From positions 50,995 through 114,994 of the forward strand of contig JBBSLP010000008.1 in the NCBI GenBank assembly GCA_038255145.1: a stretch of 64,000 nucleotides of DNA. Reading direction: 5' to 3'. Numbering within the stretch: the first letter of the stretch is position 1; the number at the start of each line of letters is the position of its first letter. The position numbers and the translations under genes were made by a program. The DNA is from WHTX01 sp038255145 (GTDB lineage Bacteria; Actinomycetota; Acidimicrobiia; Acidimicrobiales; CAIXPF01). Of the stretch, positions 1-8,325 are shown piece by piece. The notes under the pieces were generated by a model. It saw only the letters and a list, made by a program, of their open reading frames with translations. It did no database searches and had not been told where the DNA came from.

Positions 1-2
1 GG

Positions 3-359
3 ACGGCCTGGCCCGCCGACGTCATCGCCGATGGCGGGTTGCACAACCTGCGGGTGGGTGACCTCGACGGCGACGGGGACCCCGACGTCTTCGGGTCCAA
101 CTTCATCGGCAACCCGCCGGTCCTCGTGCTGCGCAACGACCTGTCGGGCGCCGCCGCGGGAGCGACGGCGGCCAGCGTCGACGCCACCGGGGCTGGTGGT
201 GACGATGCCGCCGTGGCCGGCCAGGGCGGCGGGTCGGGGCCGAGCCCGTGGTGGTGGGGCCTCGGCGCCGTGGTGCTCGTGGGCGTGGCCGCGCTGCCCC
301 TGGCCGTACGGCGACGGCGCGGCGCCGCGGGGGCCGAACGGGGGCCGGGCGGGGCATGA
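3..359 (+). CDS. C-terminal end of a VCBS/FG-GAP repeat surface protein (5' end outside window)
   Basis: The frame is open from the window edge and stops at 357-359. It contains a calcium-binding type FG-GAP/VCBS motif (VGDLDGDGDPDVFGSN) about 20 residues in, then an Ala/Gly-rich spacer, one hydrophobic segment starting at a WWWG cluster, and a basic RRRR tail. That order (repeat domain, stalk, membrane helix, positive tail) is that of a secreted protein anchored in the membrane with its repeats outside. FG-GAP repeats usually form beta-propellers that bind ligands. The start and the number of repeats cannot be seen here. The family call rests on a single repeat. Confidence 0.7.
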   Translation, partial: TAWPADVIADGGLHNLRVGDLDGDGDPDVFGSNFIGNPPVLVLRNDLSGAAAGATAASVDATGAGGDDAAVAGQGGGSGPSPWWWGLGAVVLVGVAALPLAVRRRRGAAGAERGPGGA

Positions 360-395
360 GGGTGGGGGCCCGGCGGTCACGGGTGCCGCCCCCGC

Positions 396-2321
396 TCAGG
401 CCGGCCGCAGGTGCAGGAGGTGGGCGGCCTGGTAGGCCGGATCGAGCCGCACCCAGGGGAAGCGGTCGTCCCACGTGTAGGTGGTGCCGGTGAGCTCGTC
501 GTGGGCGGTGACGGGACCCTCCGGGAGGCCCACGGCGGCCAGGTCGAGGTCGAGGTGGCCGGCCTGCGGTGACCACGGGTCGAGGTTCACCACCAGCAGC
601 ACCACGTCGCCCCCGGGGGTGCCGTCGGTCTTGGAGTACACCAGCAGCTGGTCGTTGGCCGAGCCGTGGAAGCGGATGGTGCGCATGGTGCGCAGGGCCT
701 TGTGCCGGCGGCGGCTGGCGTTCACCGCGGCGATCAGCCCGTCGAGGTTGGGCTGCTCGGCGAAGTCCCGCTCGACGATCTGGTACTTCTCCGAGTTGAA
801 GTACTCGGTGTTGTCGGGCGACGCCGGCAGGTTCTCCCCCAGCTCGAAGCCCGAGTAGATGCCGTAGTTGGGCGACAGGGTGGCGGCGAGCACGAAGCGC
901 AGGGCGAAGGCCGACAGGGGCCCGTCGCGCAGCACCCCTTCGAGGATGTCGGGGGTGTTGGGCCACAGGTTGGCCCGCATGGTGTCCACCAGCGGCGGGG
1001 TCGACAGCTCGGTCAGGTACTCGGTGAGCTCGTCGCGGCTGTGGCGCCAGGTGAAGTAGCTGTAGCTCTGGGTGAAGCCCACGTCGGCCAGCCGCTGCAT
1101 GCGGGGCGGGTCGGTGAACGCCTCGGCCAGGAAGATCAGGTCAGGGTGCTCGGCGTGGACCGAGGAGATGAGCCACTCCCAGAAGGCGAAGGGCTTGGTG
1201 TGGGGGTTGTCGACCCGGAAGTTGCGCACCCCGAGGTCGACCCAGTGGAGCAGCGCCTCCCGGCACGCCTTCCACAGCGCCTTGCGGTCGGCCTTGTCCT
1301 CGGGCCAGAAGTTGATGGGGTAGATGTCCTGGTACTTCTTGGGCGGGTTCTCGGCGTAGCGGATGCTGCCGTCGGGCAGGCTCGAGAACCACTCGGGGTG
1401 GTCACGCACCCAGGGGTGGTCGGGCGAGCACTGCAGGGCGAAGTCGAGGGACACCTCGAGGCCGTGGCGGCCGGCCGCCTCGAGCAGGGCCACCAGGTCG
1501 GCCTCGGTCCCGAGGTCGGGGTGGATGGCGTCGTGGCCGCCCTCGACCCCGCCGATGGCCCACGGGCTGCCGGGATCCGTGGGCTCGGGATCGAGCGTGT
1601 TGCCGGGGCCCTTGCGGTGGGCCACGCCGATGGGGTGGATGGGGGGCAGGTAGAGCACGTCGAAGCCCAGGGCCTCGAGCCGGGGCAACTGGTCGATGAC
1701 GCCGCGGAAGCCCCCGTAGGACCGGGGGAACAGCTCGTACCAGGCCGACGCACCGGCCCGTTCCCGGTCCACCCACAGCTCGACCTCGGCATCGGACAGG
1801 TCCCAGTCGGGCACCACGTCCTCGCTGGCCGCGACCACGTCGGGCGACAGGCCGGCGGCCAGGCGGGTGTCGACGGACGATGAGGCGTCGCGCAGGCCCC
1901 GGGCCGCCCCCTGGAGCAGGGAGGCGACCACGGCGTTGGCGGCCCGGTCGGACAGGTGGTCGAGGTGGATGGCGCCGACCTCGAGCTCCACGGTCAGGTC
2001 CTGGCCCGCCACGGCCCGCTTGACCACGTCGCGGCGCCAGGAGCCGAAGCGGTCGGTCCACGCCTGGACGACGACCCGGTGGCAGCCGACCTCGGTGGCG
2101 GTCAGCTCGCCGGCGTAGCGGCTCAGCTCGGTGAGCTCGAGCCGGGTCCGGCTGCGACGGCCCGACGGGCCCGTCCACGTGACCGCCGCCCCGAGCTCGT
2201 CGTGGCCGTCCTTGATGATCTGGGCCAGCACGGGCGTGGCCTCGCCCACCGTGGCCTTGGCCGGCCACTCGCCGGTGGCGGTCCGGGGGCCGAGGATGTC
2301 GATGAGCACGGGCTGGAGCAC
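396..2321 (-). CDS. glgE: alpha-1,4-glucan:maltose-1-phosphate maltosyltransferase (GlgE)
   Basis: GlgE transfers maltosyl units from maltose-1-phosphate to the non-reducing end of alpha-1,4-glucans (GH13_3; cytosolic, trehalose-to-glucan route). The 641 residues show the N-terminal beta-sandwich domain (starting LQPVLIDILGP) and then the GH13 barrel. The expected nucleophile Asp371 lies in NFRVDNPHTKP and the acid/base Glu400 in FLAEAF, the same spacing of 29 as in characterised actinobacterial GlgE. Length is close to the family's usual 650-700. The start is GTG; a weak TAAGACT box ends six bases before it, so the mRNA may be leaderless. No treS or maltokinase gene is in the window, so the maltose-1-phosphate supply must be encoded elsewhere. 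The glycogen phosphorylase gene lies about 1.5 kb away on the other strand. Confidence 0.95.
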   Translation of the reverse strand: MLQPVLIDILGPRTATGEWPAKATVGEATPVLAQIIKDGHDELGAAVTWTGPSGRRSRTRLELTELSRYAGELTATEVGCHRVVVQAWTDRFGSWRRDVVKRAVAGQDLTVELEVGAIHLDHLSDRAANAVVASLLQGAARGLRDASSSVDTRLAAGLSPDVVAASEDVVPDWDLSDAEVELWVDRERAGASAWYELFPRSYGGFRGVIDQLPRLEALGFDVLYLPPIHPIGVAHRKGPGNTLDPEPTDPGSPWAIGGVEGGHDAIHPDLGTEADLVALLEAAGRHGLEVSLDFALQCSPDHPWVRDHPEWFSSLPDGSIRYAENPPKKYQDIYPINFWPEDKADRKALWKACREALLHWVDLGVRNFRVDNPHTKPFAFWEWLISSVHAEHPDLIFLAEAFTDPPRMQRLADVGFTQSYSYFTWRHSRDELTEYLTELSTPPLVDTMRANLWPNTPDILEGVLRDGPLSAFALRFVLAATLSPNYGIYSGFELGENLPASPDNTEYFNSEKYQIVERDFAEQPNLDGLIAAVNASRRRHKALRTMRTIRFHGSANDQLLVYSKTDGTPGGDVVLLVVNLDPWSPQAGHLDLDLAAVGLPEGPVTAHDELTGTTYTWDDRFPWVRLDPAYQAAHLLHLRPA

Positions 2322-2452
2322 GGATCCAGTCTTACCCCGATGGGGCCGGACCGATCACCACGAAGTTCCAGCCCGTCAGCAGATGACGCCGCCGCGCCCT
2401 CCGGATGACGCCGGGACGCCACCCCGGCGACACCTCGACGATGCCCCGGGCG

Positions 2453-3253
2453 TCACCGGTGGCCCTGGCCCAGGGCGAGGTCGAGCACGGCCGCCGGTCG
2501 CTCGACGTGGGCGTTGTGCCCGGCGCCGGCGATGACCATGGGGTCGACCCCGATGGCGGTGATGTCCTCGTCGCTGACCATGGTGTCGGTCTCGCCCCGG
2601 GCCAGCACCACCGGCTTGTGGCCCAGGCGCACGAGCTCGTCCATGGACGGCACGAAGTCGGGGAAGCTGGCCGGGTCGTGAGCCAGGCGCCACGGCCGGT
2701 CGGCGGGGGCGCCACCGTCCCCATGGCCATCGAGTTCACCGTCGAGGGTGACGCCGCCGTCGCACAGCGGCGAGGCCGGGTTGAGCACGCCGGCCAGGCC
2801 GTTGACCAGCACGAAGCGGGCCGCAGCCTGGTCCCGGGTGGCGAAGCGGGCCGGGGGCTTGGCCCGCAGCACCGCCATCTGCTCGAGGTCGCCCGTGGTC
2901 CACGCCGTCTTGATGCCCACGCCCACCACGCCGGCCACCTCGAGGCCGAACCAGCCGGTGGCCAGGGTCAGGCCGATGGCTCCGCCCAGCGAGTGACCCA
3001 GGGCGACGACGGGCGCGTCGCCGACCATGGGGGCCACGGTGTCGGCCACCGCCGCGGCGTAGTCGCCCGGCTCGTAGAGGCTGGCCCGGCGCGACCGACC
3101 GTGGCCGATGAGGTCGGGGGCGATCCACGGCCCCGGCCAGCGCAGTTCGGCCTCCTCGATCACCCCCTGCCACAGGTCGGCCGTGCCACCCAGTCCGTGC
3201 AGCAGGAGCAGTACCGGACCGTTGCCGGCACCGCCCGATCGAAGCCAGAGCAT
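2453..3253 (-). CDS. alpha/beta-fold hydrolase
   Basis: A 266-residue single-domain alpha/beta hydrolase. An oxyanion-hole motif (LLHGLGG) lies near residue 20, the nucleophile elbow GHSLGG near residue 88, and the probable catalytic His in AGAGHNAHVE near the C terminus. The sequence runs straight from strand 3 to the elbow as in esterase/lyase members. No signal peptide is visible, so it is probably cytosolic. The substrate cannot be told from sequence. It lies 131 bp upstream of glgE on the same strand and may be cotranscribed with it. Start is ATG at 3251-3253. Confidence 0.85.
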   Translation of the reverse strand: MLWLRSGGAGNGPVLLLLHGLGGTADLWQGVIEEAELRWPGPWIAPDLIGHGRSRRASLYEPGDYAAAVADTVAPMVGDAPVVALGHSLGGAIGLTLATGWFGLEVAGVVGVGIKTAWTTGDLEQMAVLRAKPPARFATRDQAAARFVLVNGLAGVLNPASPLCDGGVTLDGELDGHGDGGAPADRPWRLAHDPASFPDFVPSMDELVRLGHKPVVLARGETDTMVSDEDITAIGVDPMVIAGAGHNAHVERPAAVLDLALGQGHR

Positions 3254-3291
3254 GCCTAGAGTCTGGCCGTTTCCGAGGGGGAGGACGACCG

Positions 3292-3716
3292 ATGCCCGTC
3301 GATGCCGAGACCCAGACCCTGCTGGACCTCATCGCCGGTGGTCGTCTACTTCCACGGTGGCGGCTGGGTCATCGGCGACCTCGACAGCGACGACCCCATC
3401 TGCCGCTCGTTGGCCGAACTGACCGGGGCCGTGGTGGTCTCGGTCACCTACCGCCACGCCCCCGAGGACCCCTTCCCCCCCGTCGAGGACGCCCCCGTCG
3501 AGGACGCCCATGCGGCGCTGGTGGGGGTGGCCGAGCACGCGGCCGAGCTCGGCGGTGACCGGCCCGGGTGGCCGTGGCCGGCTGGTCGGCCGGGGGCAAC
3601 CTGGCCGCGGTGACCGCCCCGGGCCACGTGCTCACCGCCAACGTCATGGGCTGGTTCTGCGGGCCGAGGCCGCCCACCGCTTCGTGGCCGACTTCCTGGT
3701 GTCGGTCCTGACCTGA
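3292..3716 (+). pseudogene. decayed alpha/beta hydrolase fold-3 (HSL-type) esterase
   Basis: Three reading frames together resemble one hormone-sensitive-lipase family esterase. Frame 1 from ATG 3292 gives the usual N terminus (AETQTLLDLIAGG). At about 3338 the match jumps to frame 2, giving VVYFHGGGWVIGDL and then VSVTYRHAPEDPFPPVEDA, with the roughly 60 residues that normally lie between them missing. Near 3565 the frame shifts again: in the shifted frame the bases read VAVAGWSAGGNLAAVTA, the Ser elbow of the family. Soon after, only a C-terminal scrap (AEAAHRFVADFLVSVL, stop at 3714-3716) remains. A short in-frame duplication (PVEDAPVEDA) is also visible. A functional ~310-residue enzyme cannot be made from this. 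Confidence 0.85.
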
Positions 3717-3738
3717 ACCCCTCGGATCGGGGCGGGGC

Positions 3739-3756
3739 CAGGGCGAAGAAGCCCTG
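3739..3756 (+). terminator. stem-loop after the esterase pseudogene
   Basis: CAGGGC and GCCCTG form a six-pair stem around the loop GAAGAA, followed by TTCC. It lies 22 bases past the pseudogene's last stop and ahead of the glgP promoter. The T-tract is very short, so termination is a guess. Confidence 0.4.
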
Positions 3757-3784
3757 TTCCTGACACCACTATGAATGCCGCCGC

Positions 3785-3812
3785 GACCGCTCGGCGAAGC
3801 GGTCTGTAGCGT
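3785..3812 (+). promoter_or_regulatory. glgP promoter with adjoining inverted repeat
   Basis: TAGCGT at 3807-3812 fits the actinobacterial -10 pattern TAnnnT and ends nine bases before the glgP ATG. Directly upstream is a perfect inverted repeat, GACCGCT (3785-3791) and AGCGGTC (3798-3804) around CGGCGA, covering the region where a -35 contact would lie. It could be an operator. No TTGAC-like -35 was seen. Confidence 0.5.
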
Positions 3813-3821
3813 TGACCGACG

Positions 3822-6332
3822 ATGAAGGCCGTGCAGAGCTTCACCGTCCGCCCCCACCTGCCCGATGGGCTCGTGGGGCTCGCCCGCGTGGCCCACAACC
3901 TCCGCTGGACGTGGCACCGTCAATCCCGCCACCTGTTCAGCTGGGCCGACCCGATCGTCTGGGAGGACAGCCACGACCCCGTGCACCTCCTGGGCAGCCT
4001 GAGCCCCAGCCGTCTCGACGAGCTGGCCTCCGATCCGTCCTTCCTCGCGGCCCTGGCCGCGGTGGAGCACGACCTCGACACCTACCTCTCCGAGCCCCGG
4101 TGGTTCCAGGAGCGCACCGACAGCCCCCTGTCGGCCATCGCCTACTTCTCCCCCGAGTTCGGCATCTCCGAGGCCCTGCCCCAGTACTCGGGCGGCCTGG
4201 GGGTGCTGGCTGGGGACCACCTCAAGGCGGCGTCGGACCTGGGCCTGCCCATCGTGGGCATCGGCCTCTTCTACCGCCACGGCTACTTCCGCCAGGCCCT
4301 CTCGGTCGACGGCTGGCAGCAGGAGCGCTACCCCGACCTCGACCCGTACTCGCTGGCCCTCAAGCTGTGCGAGCCCACGGTGACCGTGGACCTGGCCGGC
4401 CAGGCCTGCGTGGCCCGCATCTGGCGGGCCGACGTGGGTCGGGTGCGCCTGTACCTGCTCGACACCGACGTGGACGAGAACCCACCCGAGCTGCGGGTCA
4501 TCACCGACCGCCTCTACGGCGGGGACACCGAACACCGCCTGCGCCAGGAGATCATCCTCGGCATCGGCGGCGTCAAGGCCCTCAAGGCCGTGGGCGAGAC
4601 CTGCCAGCTGTTCCACACCAACGAGGGCCATGCCGGCTTCCTGGGCCTGGAACGGGTGCGCAACCTGGTCATCGACGGGGGCCTGAGCTTCGCCGAGGCC
4701 GTCGAGGTGGCTCGGGCCGGATCGCTGTTCACCACCCACACCCCGGTCCCCGCCGGCATCGACCGGTTCCCGCTCGAGCTCATCGAGAAGTACTTCTCGG
4801 GCTGGGCCGCCGAGCTGGGCCTCGACGTCTACGAGCTGATCGCCCTGGGCCACCGCCCCGGCGACGCCGCCGACGAGCGCTTCAACATGGCCGTCATGGG
4901 CCTGCGCCTGGCCGCCCGCTCCAACGGGGTGTCCGCCCTGCACGGGGCGGTCAGTCGGGACATGTTCGCCGACCTGTGGCCCGGTGCCCCCGAGCGCGAG
5001 GTGCCCATCACCTCCATCACCAACGGCGTGCACGGCGAGACCTGGGTGTCCGACGAGGTCGACGAGCTGCTCACCAAGTGGGTCGGCCCCGAGTGGGACA
5101 TCGCCGCCACCGCCGATTGGGACAACGTCATGGGCGTGCCCCCCGCCGAGGTGTGGGCGGCCCGCCGCAAGGGCACCGAGCGCCTCACCGCCTTCGTGCG
5201 CGAGCGGCTGCACCACAGCGAGGTGCAGCGGGGCATGTCGGCCTCGGACGCGGCGTGGACCTCCAACGCGCTGGATCCCGACGTGCTCACCGTGTGCTTC
5301 TCCCGGCGCTTCGCCACCTACAAGCGGGCCACCCTGCTGCTGTCCCAGCCCGAGAGGCTGCGGGCCCTGCTCCTCGATGCGGACCGCCCCGTGCAGTTCG
5401 TCTTCGCCGGCAAGGCCCACCCCGCCGACGAGGGGGGCAAGGAGCTGATCCGCCAGATCGTGCAGTACTCCCACGACCTCGGCATCCGCCACCGCTTCGC
5501 CTTCATCGACGATTACGACATGTCCGTGGCCCGGCCCATCTACCAGGGGGCCGACGTGTGGCTGAACACACCCCGGCGCCCGCTCGAGGCCTGTGGCACG
5601 TCGGGCGAGAAGGCGGCCCTCAACGGCGCGCTGAACTGCTCCATCCTCGACGGCTGGTGGGCCGAGATGTTCACCGGCGACAACGGCTGGGCCATCACCT
5701 CGGCCGAGCAGGTCGAGGACCTGGCCCGCCGCGACCAGCTCGAGGCCGACAGCCTCTTCGGGCTCTTCGAACAGCAGATCGTGCCGTTGTTCTACGGCCG
5801 CGACGCCTCGGGGGTGCCCGAGGGCTGGGTGGACCGCATGAAGACGGCGTGGCGGACCCTGGGTCCCCAGGTGGTGGCGGCCCGCATGGTGCGCGACTAC
5901 ACCGAGCAGCTCTACGAGCCCCTGGCCGCCCGGGCCGAGCACCTGTGGGCCAGCGATAACCGCCTGGCCCGTGACCTGGTGTCGTGGAAGTCCCGGGTGG
6001 TGGCCGACTGGGCCGACGTCTCGGTGATGAAGGTGTCCGACAGCGTCGAGGTCACCGACCTGGGCCAGTCCCAGACCGTGTCGGCCCACGTCTCCCACGG
6101 CGGGCTCGATCCCGTCGATCTGGCCGTGCAGCTGCTGCACGGCCCCGTGGGCGAGGCCGACGAGCTCATCGACCCCGTGGTCACGGCCATGGTGGCCAAC
6201 GGGCCCGACGGCCACTACAGCGGCAGCTTCGAGCCGGGCCAGGCCGGGCGCTACGGCTTCACCGTGCGCATCGTCCCCGCCCACACCGACCTGGTCACCC
6301 CGGTCGAGCTGGGCCGGGTGGCCTGGGCCTGA
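3822..6332 (+). CDS. glgP: alpha-glucan (glycogen/maltodextrin) phosphorylase
   Basis: This GT35 enzyme phosphorolyses alpha-1,4-glucan to glucose-1-phosphate using PLP. The 836 residues begin with the extra N-terminal domain of the short phosphorylase subgroup (LARVAHNLRWTWH, DUF3417-like) followed by the phosphorylase core (YFSPEFGISEALPQYSGGLG; FHTNEGHAGFLGLERVR; RRFATYKRATLL). The PLP-binding lysine is expected at Lys597 in GTSGEKAALNGALN. GlgP releases glucose-1-phosphate from the polymer that GlgE extends, so the two genes probably act on the same alpha-glucan. Start is ATG just behind a TAGCGT box, with no Shine-Dalgarno, which suggests a leaderless mRNA. The symbol follows common annotation; glycogen versus maltodextrin preference is not decidable here. 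Confidence 0.93.
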   Translation: MKAVQSFTVRPHLPDGLVGLARVAHNLRWTWHRQSRHLFSWADPIVWEDSHDPVHLLGSLSPSRLDELASDPSFLAALAAVEHDLDTYLSEPRWFQERTDSPLSAIAYFSPEFGISEALPQYSGGLGVLAGDHLKAASDLGLPIVGIGLFYRHGYFRQALSVDGWQQERYPDLDPYSLALKLCEPTVTVDLAGQACVARIWRADVGRVRLYLLDTDVDENPPELRVITDRLYGGDTEHRLRQEIILGIGGVKALKAVGETCQLFHTNEGHAGFLGLERVRNLVIDGGLSFAEAVEVARAGSLFTTHTPVPAGIDRFPLELIEKYFSGWAAELGLDVYELIALGHRPGDAADERFNMAVMGLRLAARSNGVSALHGAVSRDMFADLWPGAPEREVPITSITNGVHGETWVSDEVDELLTKWVGPEWDIAATADWDNVMGVPPAEVWAARRKGTERLTAFVRERLHHSEVQRGMSASDAAWTSNALDPDVLTVCFSRRFATYKRATLLLSQPERLRALLLDADRPVQFVFAGKAHPADEGGKELIRQIVQYSHDLGIRHRFAFIDDYDMSVARPIYQGADVWLNTPRRPLEACGTSGEKAALNGALNCSILDGWWAEMFTGDNGWAITSAEQVEDLARRDQLEADSLFGLFEQQIVPLFYGRDASGVPEGWVDRMKTAWRTLGPQVVAARMVRDYTEQLYEPLAARAEHLWASDNRLARDLVSWKSRVVADWADVSVMKVSDSVEVTDLGQSQTVSAHVSHGGLDPVDLAVQLLHGPVGEADELIDPVVTAMVANGPDGHYSGSFEPGQAGRYGFTVRIVPAHTDLVTPVELGRVAWA

Positions 6333-6365
6333 GCGCCCCGACCACGCTGACCCGGAGACGAACGC

Positions 6366-6394
6366 GGGGTGGGTGCCGGTCCGGCGCCCACCCC
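6366..6394. terminator. bidirectional terminator between glgP and an enoyl-CoA hydratase gene
   Basis: GGGGTGGGTGCC (6366-6377) pairs with GGCGCCCACCCC (6383-6394), twelve pairs with one G-T, around a five-base loop. It sits between two convergent stop codons (6332 and 6403). There is no T-tract, as is common for GC-rich actinobacterial terminators. Confidence 0.7.
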
Positions 6395-6402
6395 CTGTCC
6401 GT

Positions 6403-7179
6403 TCAGCGGCCGGTGAAGGTGGCCTTGCCCGGGCCGTGCTCGAGGAAGCTCTTGACGCCGATCTGGCCGTCCTCGGTGGCGAAGGTGGCGGCGAACAGCT
6501 CCTGCTCCAGGCGCAGCCCCGACAGCAGGGGCCCCTCGAGGCCCTCGTCGATGGCCCGTTTGGCCGCGGCCTGGGCCAGGAGCGGCCCCGCCGCGTAGCT
6601 GGCCGCCAGCTCCAGCACCCGGGTGTGGAGCTGCTCGTGCTCGACCACCTCGTCAGCCAGGCCGATGCGCAGGGCCTCCTCGGCCCGCACCTGGCGGCCC
6701 GACATGACCAGCTCCTTGGCCCGGGCCGCACCGATGAGCCGGGGCAGGCGCTGGGTGCCACCGGCCCCGGGGATGATGCCGAGCAGGATCTCGGGCTGGC
6801 CGAAGACGGCCTTGGTGGACACGACGCGGAAGTCGCAGGCCAGGGCCAGCTCGCAGCCGCCACCCAGGGCGTAGCCGGCCACCGCCGCGATGGTCAGGCG
6901 GGGCAGCGCGGCCAGGCCGTTGAAGGCCCGGGTGAAGCAGGCGCCGAAGCTGCGGGCCTCGTCGGGGCCACCGAAGCGGCTGATGTCGGCGCCGGCGGCG
7001 AACACGCGCTCGCCACCGGTGACGACCACGGCGCCGGGCAGGTCGTCGGCCAGGCCCTCGACCACCTCGGCCAATTGGGTCAGCAGCTCGGGGCTGAGCG
7101 CGTTGACCTTGGGGTTGTTGAGGGTGATCACGGCGACACCATCGGCGCGCCGCTCGAGGTCGACCAGGGAGGTGCTCAT
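6403..7179 (-). CDS. enoyl-CoA hydratase/isomerase family protein
   Basis: Crotonase-fold protein of 258 residues, most similar in outline to enoyl-CoA hydratases that hydrate trans-2-enoyl-CoA in beta-oxidation. The first CoA/oxyanion segment is ERVFAAGADISRF and the second is GYALGGGCELALACDFR; the catalytic-loop glutamate is in FGQPEILLGIIPGAGGTQRL, the usual hydratase arrangement. Start was set at ATG 7177-7179 (MSTSLVDLER) because TACGGT lies eight bases upstream on the minus strand; an upstream in-frame start would add eleven unlikely residues. A second crotonase gene lies 72 bp upstream on the same strand and is only distantly alike, so they are not a fresh duplication. Confidence 0.9.
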   Translation of the reverse strand: MSTSLVDLERRADGVAVITLNNPKVNALSPELLTQLAEVVEGLADDLPGAVVVTGGERVFAAGADISRFGGPDEARSFGACFTRAFNGLAALPRLTIAAVAGYALGGGCELALACDFRVVSTKAVFGQPEILLGIIPGAGGTQRLPRLIGAARAKELVMSGRQVRAEEALRIGLADEVVEHEQLHTRVLELAASYAAGPLLAQAAAKRAIDEGLEGPLLSGLRLEQELFAATFATEDGQIGVKSFLEHGPGKATFTGR

Positions 7180-7187
7180 GGTCGGCG

Positions 7188-7193
7188 ACCGTA
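7188..7193 (-). promoter_or_regulatory. -10 box (TACGGT) for leaderless enoyl-CoA hydratase mRNA
   Basis: On the minus strand TACGGT is followed by eight bases and the ATG at 7179. No Shine-Dalgarno lies between, so transcription probably starts at or next to the start codon. Confidence 0.5.
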
Positions 7194-7251
7194 GCCCAGC
7201 ACCCCTCGCCATCGCCCGGGAGCGCTCCCGGGCGATGCGTCGGCGCCTGGG

Positions 7252-8046
7252 TCAGCGGCCGATGAACTTGGGCTTGCGCTTCTCGTTGAAGGCGGCGACG
7301 GCTTCCTTGTTGTCGGCGGTGTGGAAGCACTCCTCCTCGAGGGCGAGGGAGTAGGGCACCACCGTGCTCGAGATCGACCGCATCCAGACGTTGATGGCCA
7401 TCTTGGAGGCGGTGATGGCCACACTGGGGCCGGTGGCCAGGCGGGTGGCGATCTCCAGGGCCCGGTCCAGCAGCTTGTCGTCGTCGACCACGAAGTTGAC
7501 CAGGCCGATGCGCTCGGCCTCGGCCGAGTCCACCCGGTCCCCGGTCATGAGGAAGTACTTGGCCTTGTTGACCCCGATGAGCAGGGGCCAGATGAGCTGG
7601 CCACCGTCACCGGCACCGATGCCCATGACCACGTGGGTGTCGGCGAACACGGCCGAGCGGCCAGCCACGACCACGTCGCACAAGAGCGCCACCGTGGCCC
7701 CCAGGCCCATGGCGTAGCCGTTGACGGCGGAGATGACAGGGGTGCGGCACTCGAGCAGGTGGTCGACGATGCGTCGGGCCTCTTCCATGGCCGGGGTGCC
7801 GTGGCCGCCGATGGGGGTGCCACCGGGCGAGAAGTCGCCGCCGGCGCAGAAGGCCCGGCCGGCCCCGGTGATGACCAGGGCCCGCACGGCGGGGTCCGAG
7901 TCCACGTCGCGGGGCAGGGTGGACAGCTCGTGGTGCAGCCGGCCGTTGACGGCGTTGAGCCGCTCGGGCCGGTTCAGCGTGGCCACGGCGACGCCGTCGA
8001 CCCGCTTCTCGATGGCGATGGTCTGGTAGTTCTCCTGGTCGAGCAC
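7252..8046 (-). CDS. enoyl-CoA hydratase/isomerase family protein (second crotonase)
   Basis: A 264-residue crotonase-fold protein. The oxyanion-hole segments are GAGRAFCAGGDFSPGG and NGYAMGLGATVALLCDVVVA; the region matching the first catalytic glutamate reads THVVMGIGAGDGGQLIWPLL, where the usual Glu and PGAGG are replaced by MGIGAGDGG. That change is seen in crotonases that are not classical hydratases (isomerases, hydrolases or unknown acyl-CoA enzymes), so dehydrating activity should not be assumed. It begins with GTG (8044-8046) behind a GAGGGGGGCCT Shine-Dalgarno, unlike its leaderless neighbour, and ends LIG-type basic (KRKPKFIGR), typical of acyl-CoA hydratase relatives. Pathway unknown. 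Confidence 0.85.
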   Translation of the reverse strand: MLDQENYQTIAIEKRVDGVAVATLNRPERLNAVNGRLHHELSTLPRDVDSDPAVRALVITGAGRAFCAGGDFSPGGTPIGGHGTPAMEEARRIVDHLLECRTPVISAVNGYAMGLGATVALLCDVVVAGRSAVFADTHVVMGIGAGDGGQLIWPLLIGVNKAKYFLMTGDRVDSAEAERIGLVNFVVDDDKLLDRALEIATRLATGPSVAITASKMAINVWMRSISSTVVPYSLALEEECFHTADNKEAVAAFNEKRKPKFIGR

Positions 8047-8132
8047 AGGCCCCCCTCGGTGTCGTTCGGGTTACACGATGGCACGGACCGCCGACATGCG
8101 CTCCGATTGGCGTCAAGCGGGTCGGTGGTCTC

Positions 8133-8138
8133 TAACGT
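8133..8138 (+). promoter_or_regulatory. -10 box (TAACGT) for a small leaderless gene
   Basis: TAACGT is followed by seven bases and GTG at 8146. The same layout recurs at many starts in this window, which is why GTG 8146 rather than 8137 was chosen for the next gene. Confidence 0.45.
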
Positions 8139-8145
8139 GAGCGTC

Positions 8146-8322
8146 GTGGCGCAGTGCACCGCCGACGGCGGCATCATCGAAGAACGCATCCGCGAGCTGA
8201 ACGGCGTGGTCGGCCATGCCGTCGCCCAGGGCGATTGGCGTTGCGCGGCGGCGGCAGCCGAGCGCCTGTCCCGGTTGTGCCTGGCCCACGTCCGCGCCGC
8301 CGGCAACCGCCCCGAGGTCTGA
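8146..8322 (+). CDS. small conserved-looking protein of unknown function (58 aa)
   Basis: A 58-residue ORF opening MAQCTADGGIIEERI, amphipathic and helical in character, with alanine-rich heptads (VGHAVAQGDWRCAAAAAERLSRL). It has a TAACGT box at leaderless distance and stops four bases before the convergent meaB stop. Codon third positions are mostly G/C, as in real genes here. I do not recognise a family. It may be a short helical regulator or partner protein, but nothing in the sequence shows this. Confidence 0.5.
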   Translation: MAQCTADGGIIEERIRELNGVVGHAVAQGDWRCAAAAAERLSRLCLAHVRAAGNRPEV

Positions 8323-8325
8323 CCC

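Noticed and set aside
3444..6863. Minus-strand frame of over 1100 codons opposite glgP
   Set aside because: Shadow of glgP and the neighbouring gene. It lacks any recognisable motif, while glgP has all family motifs.
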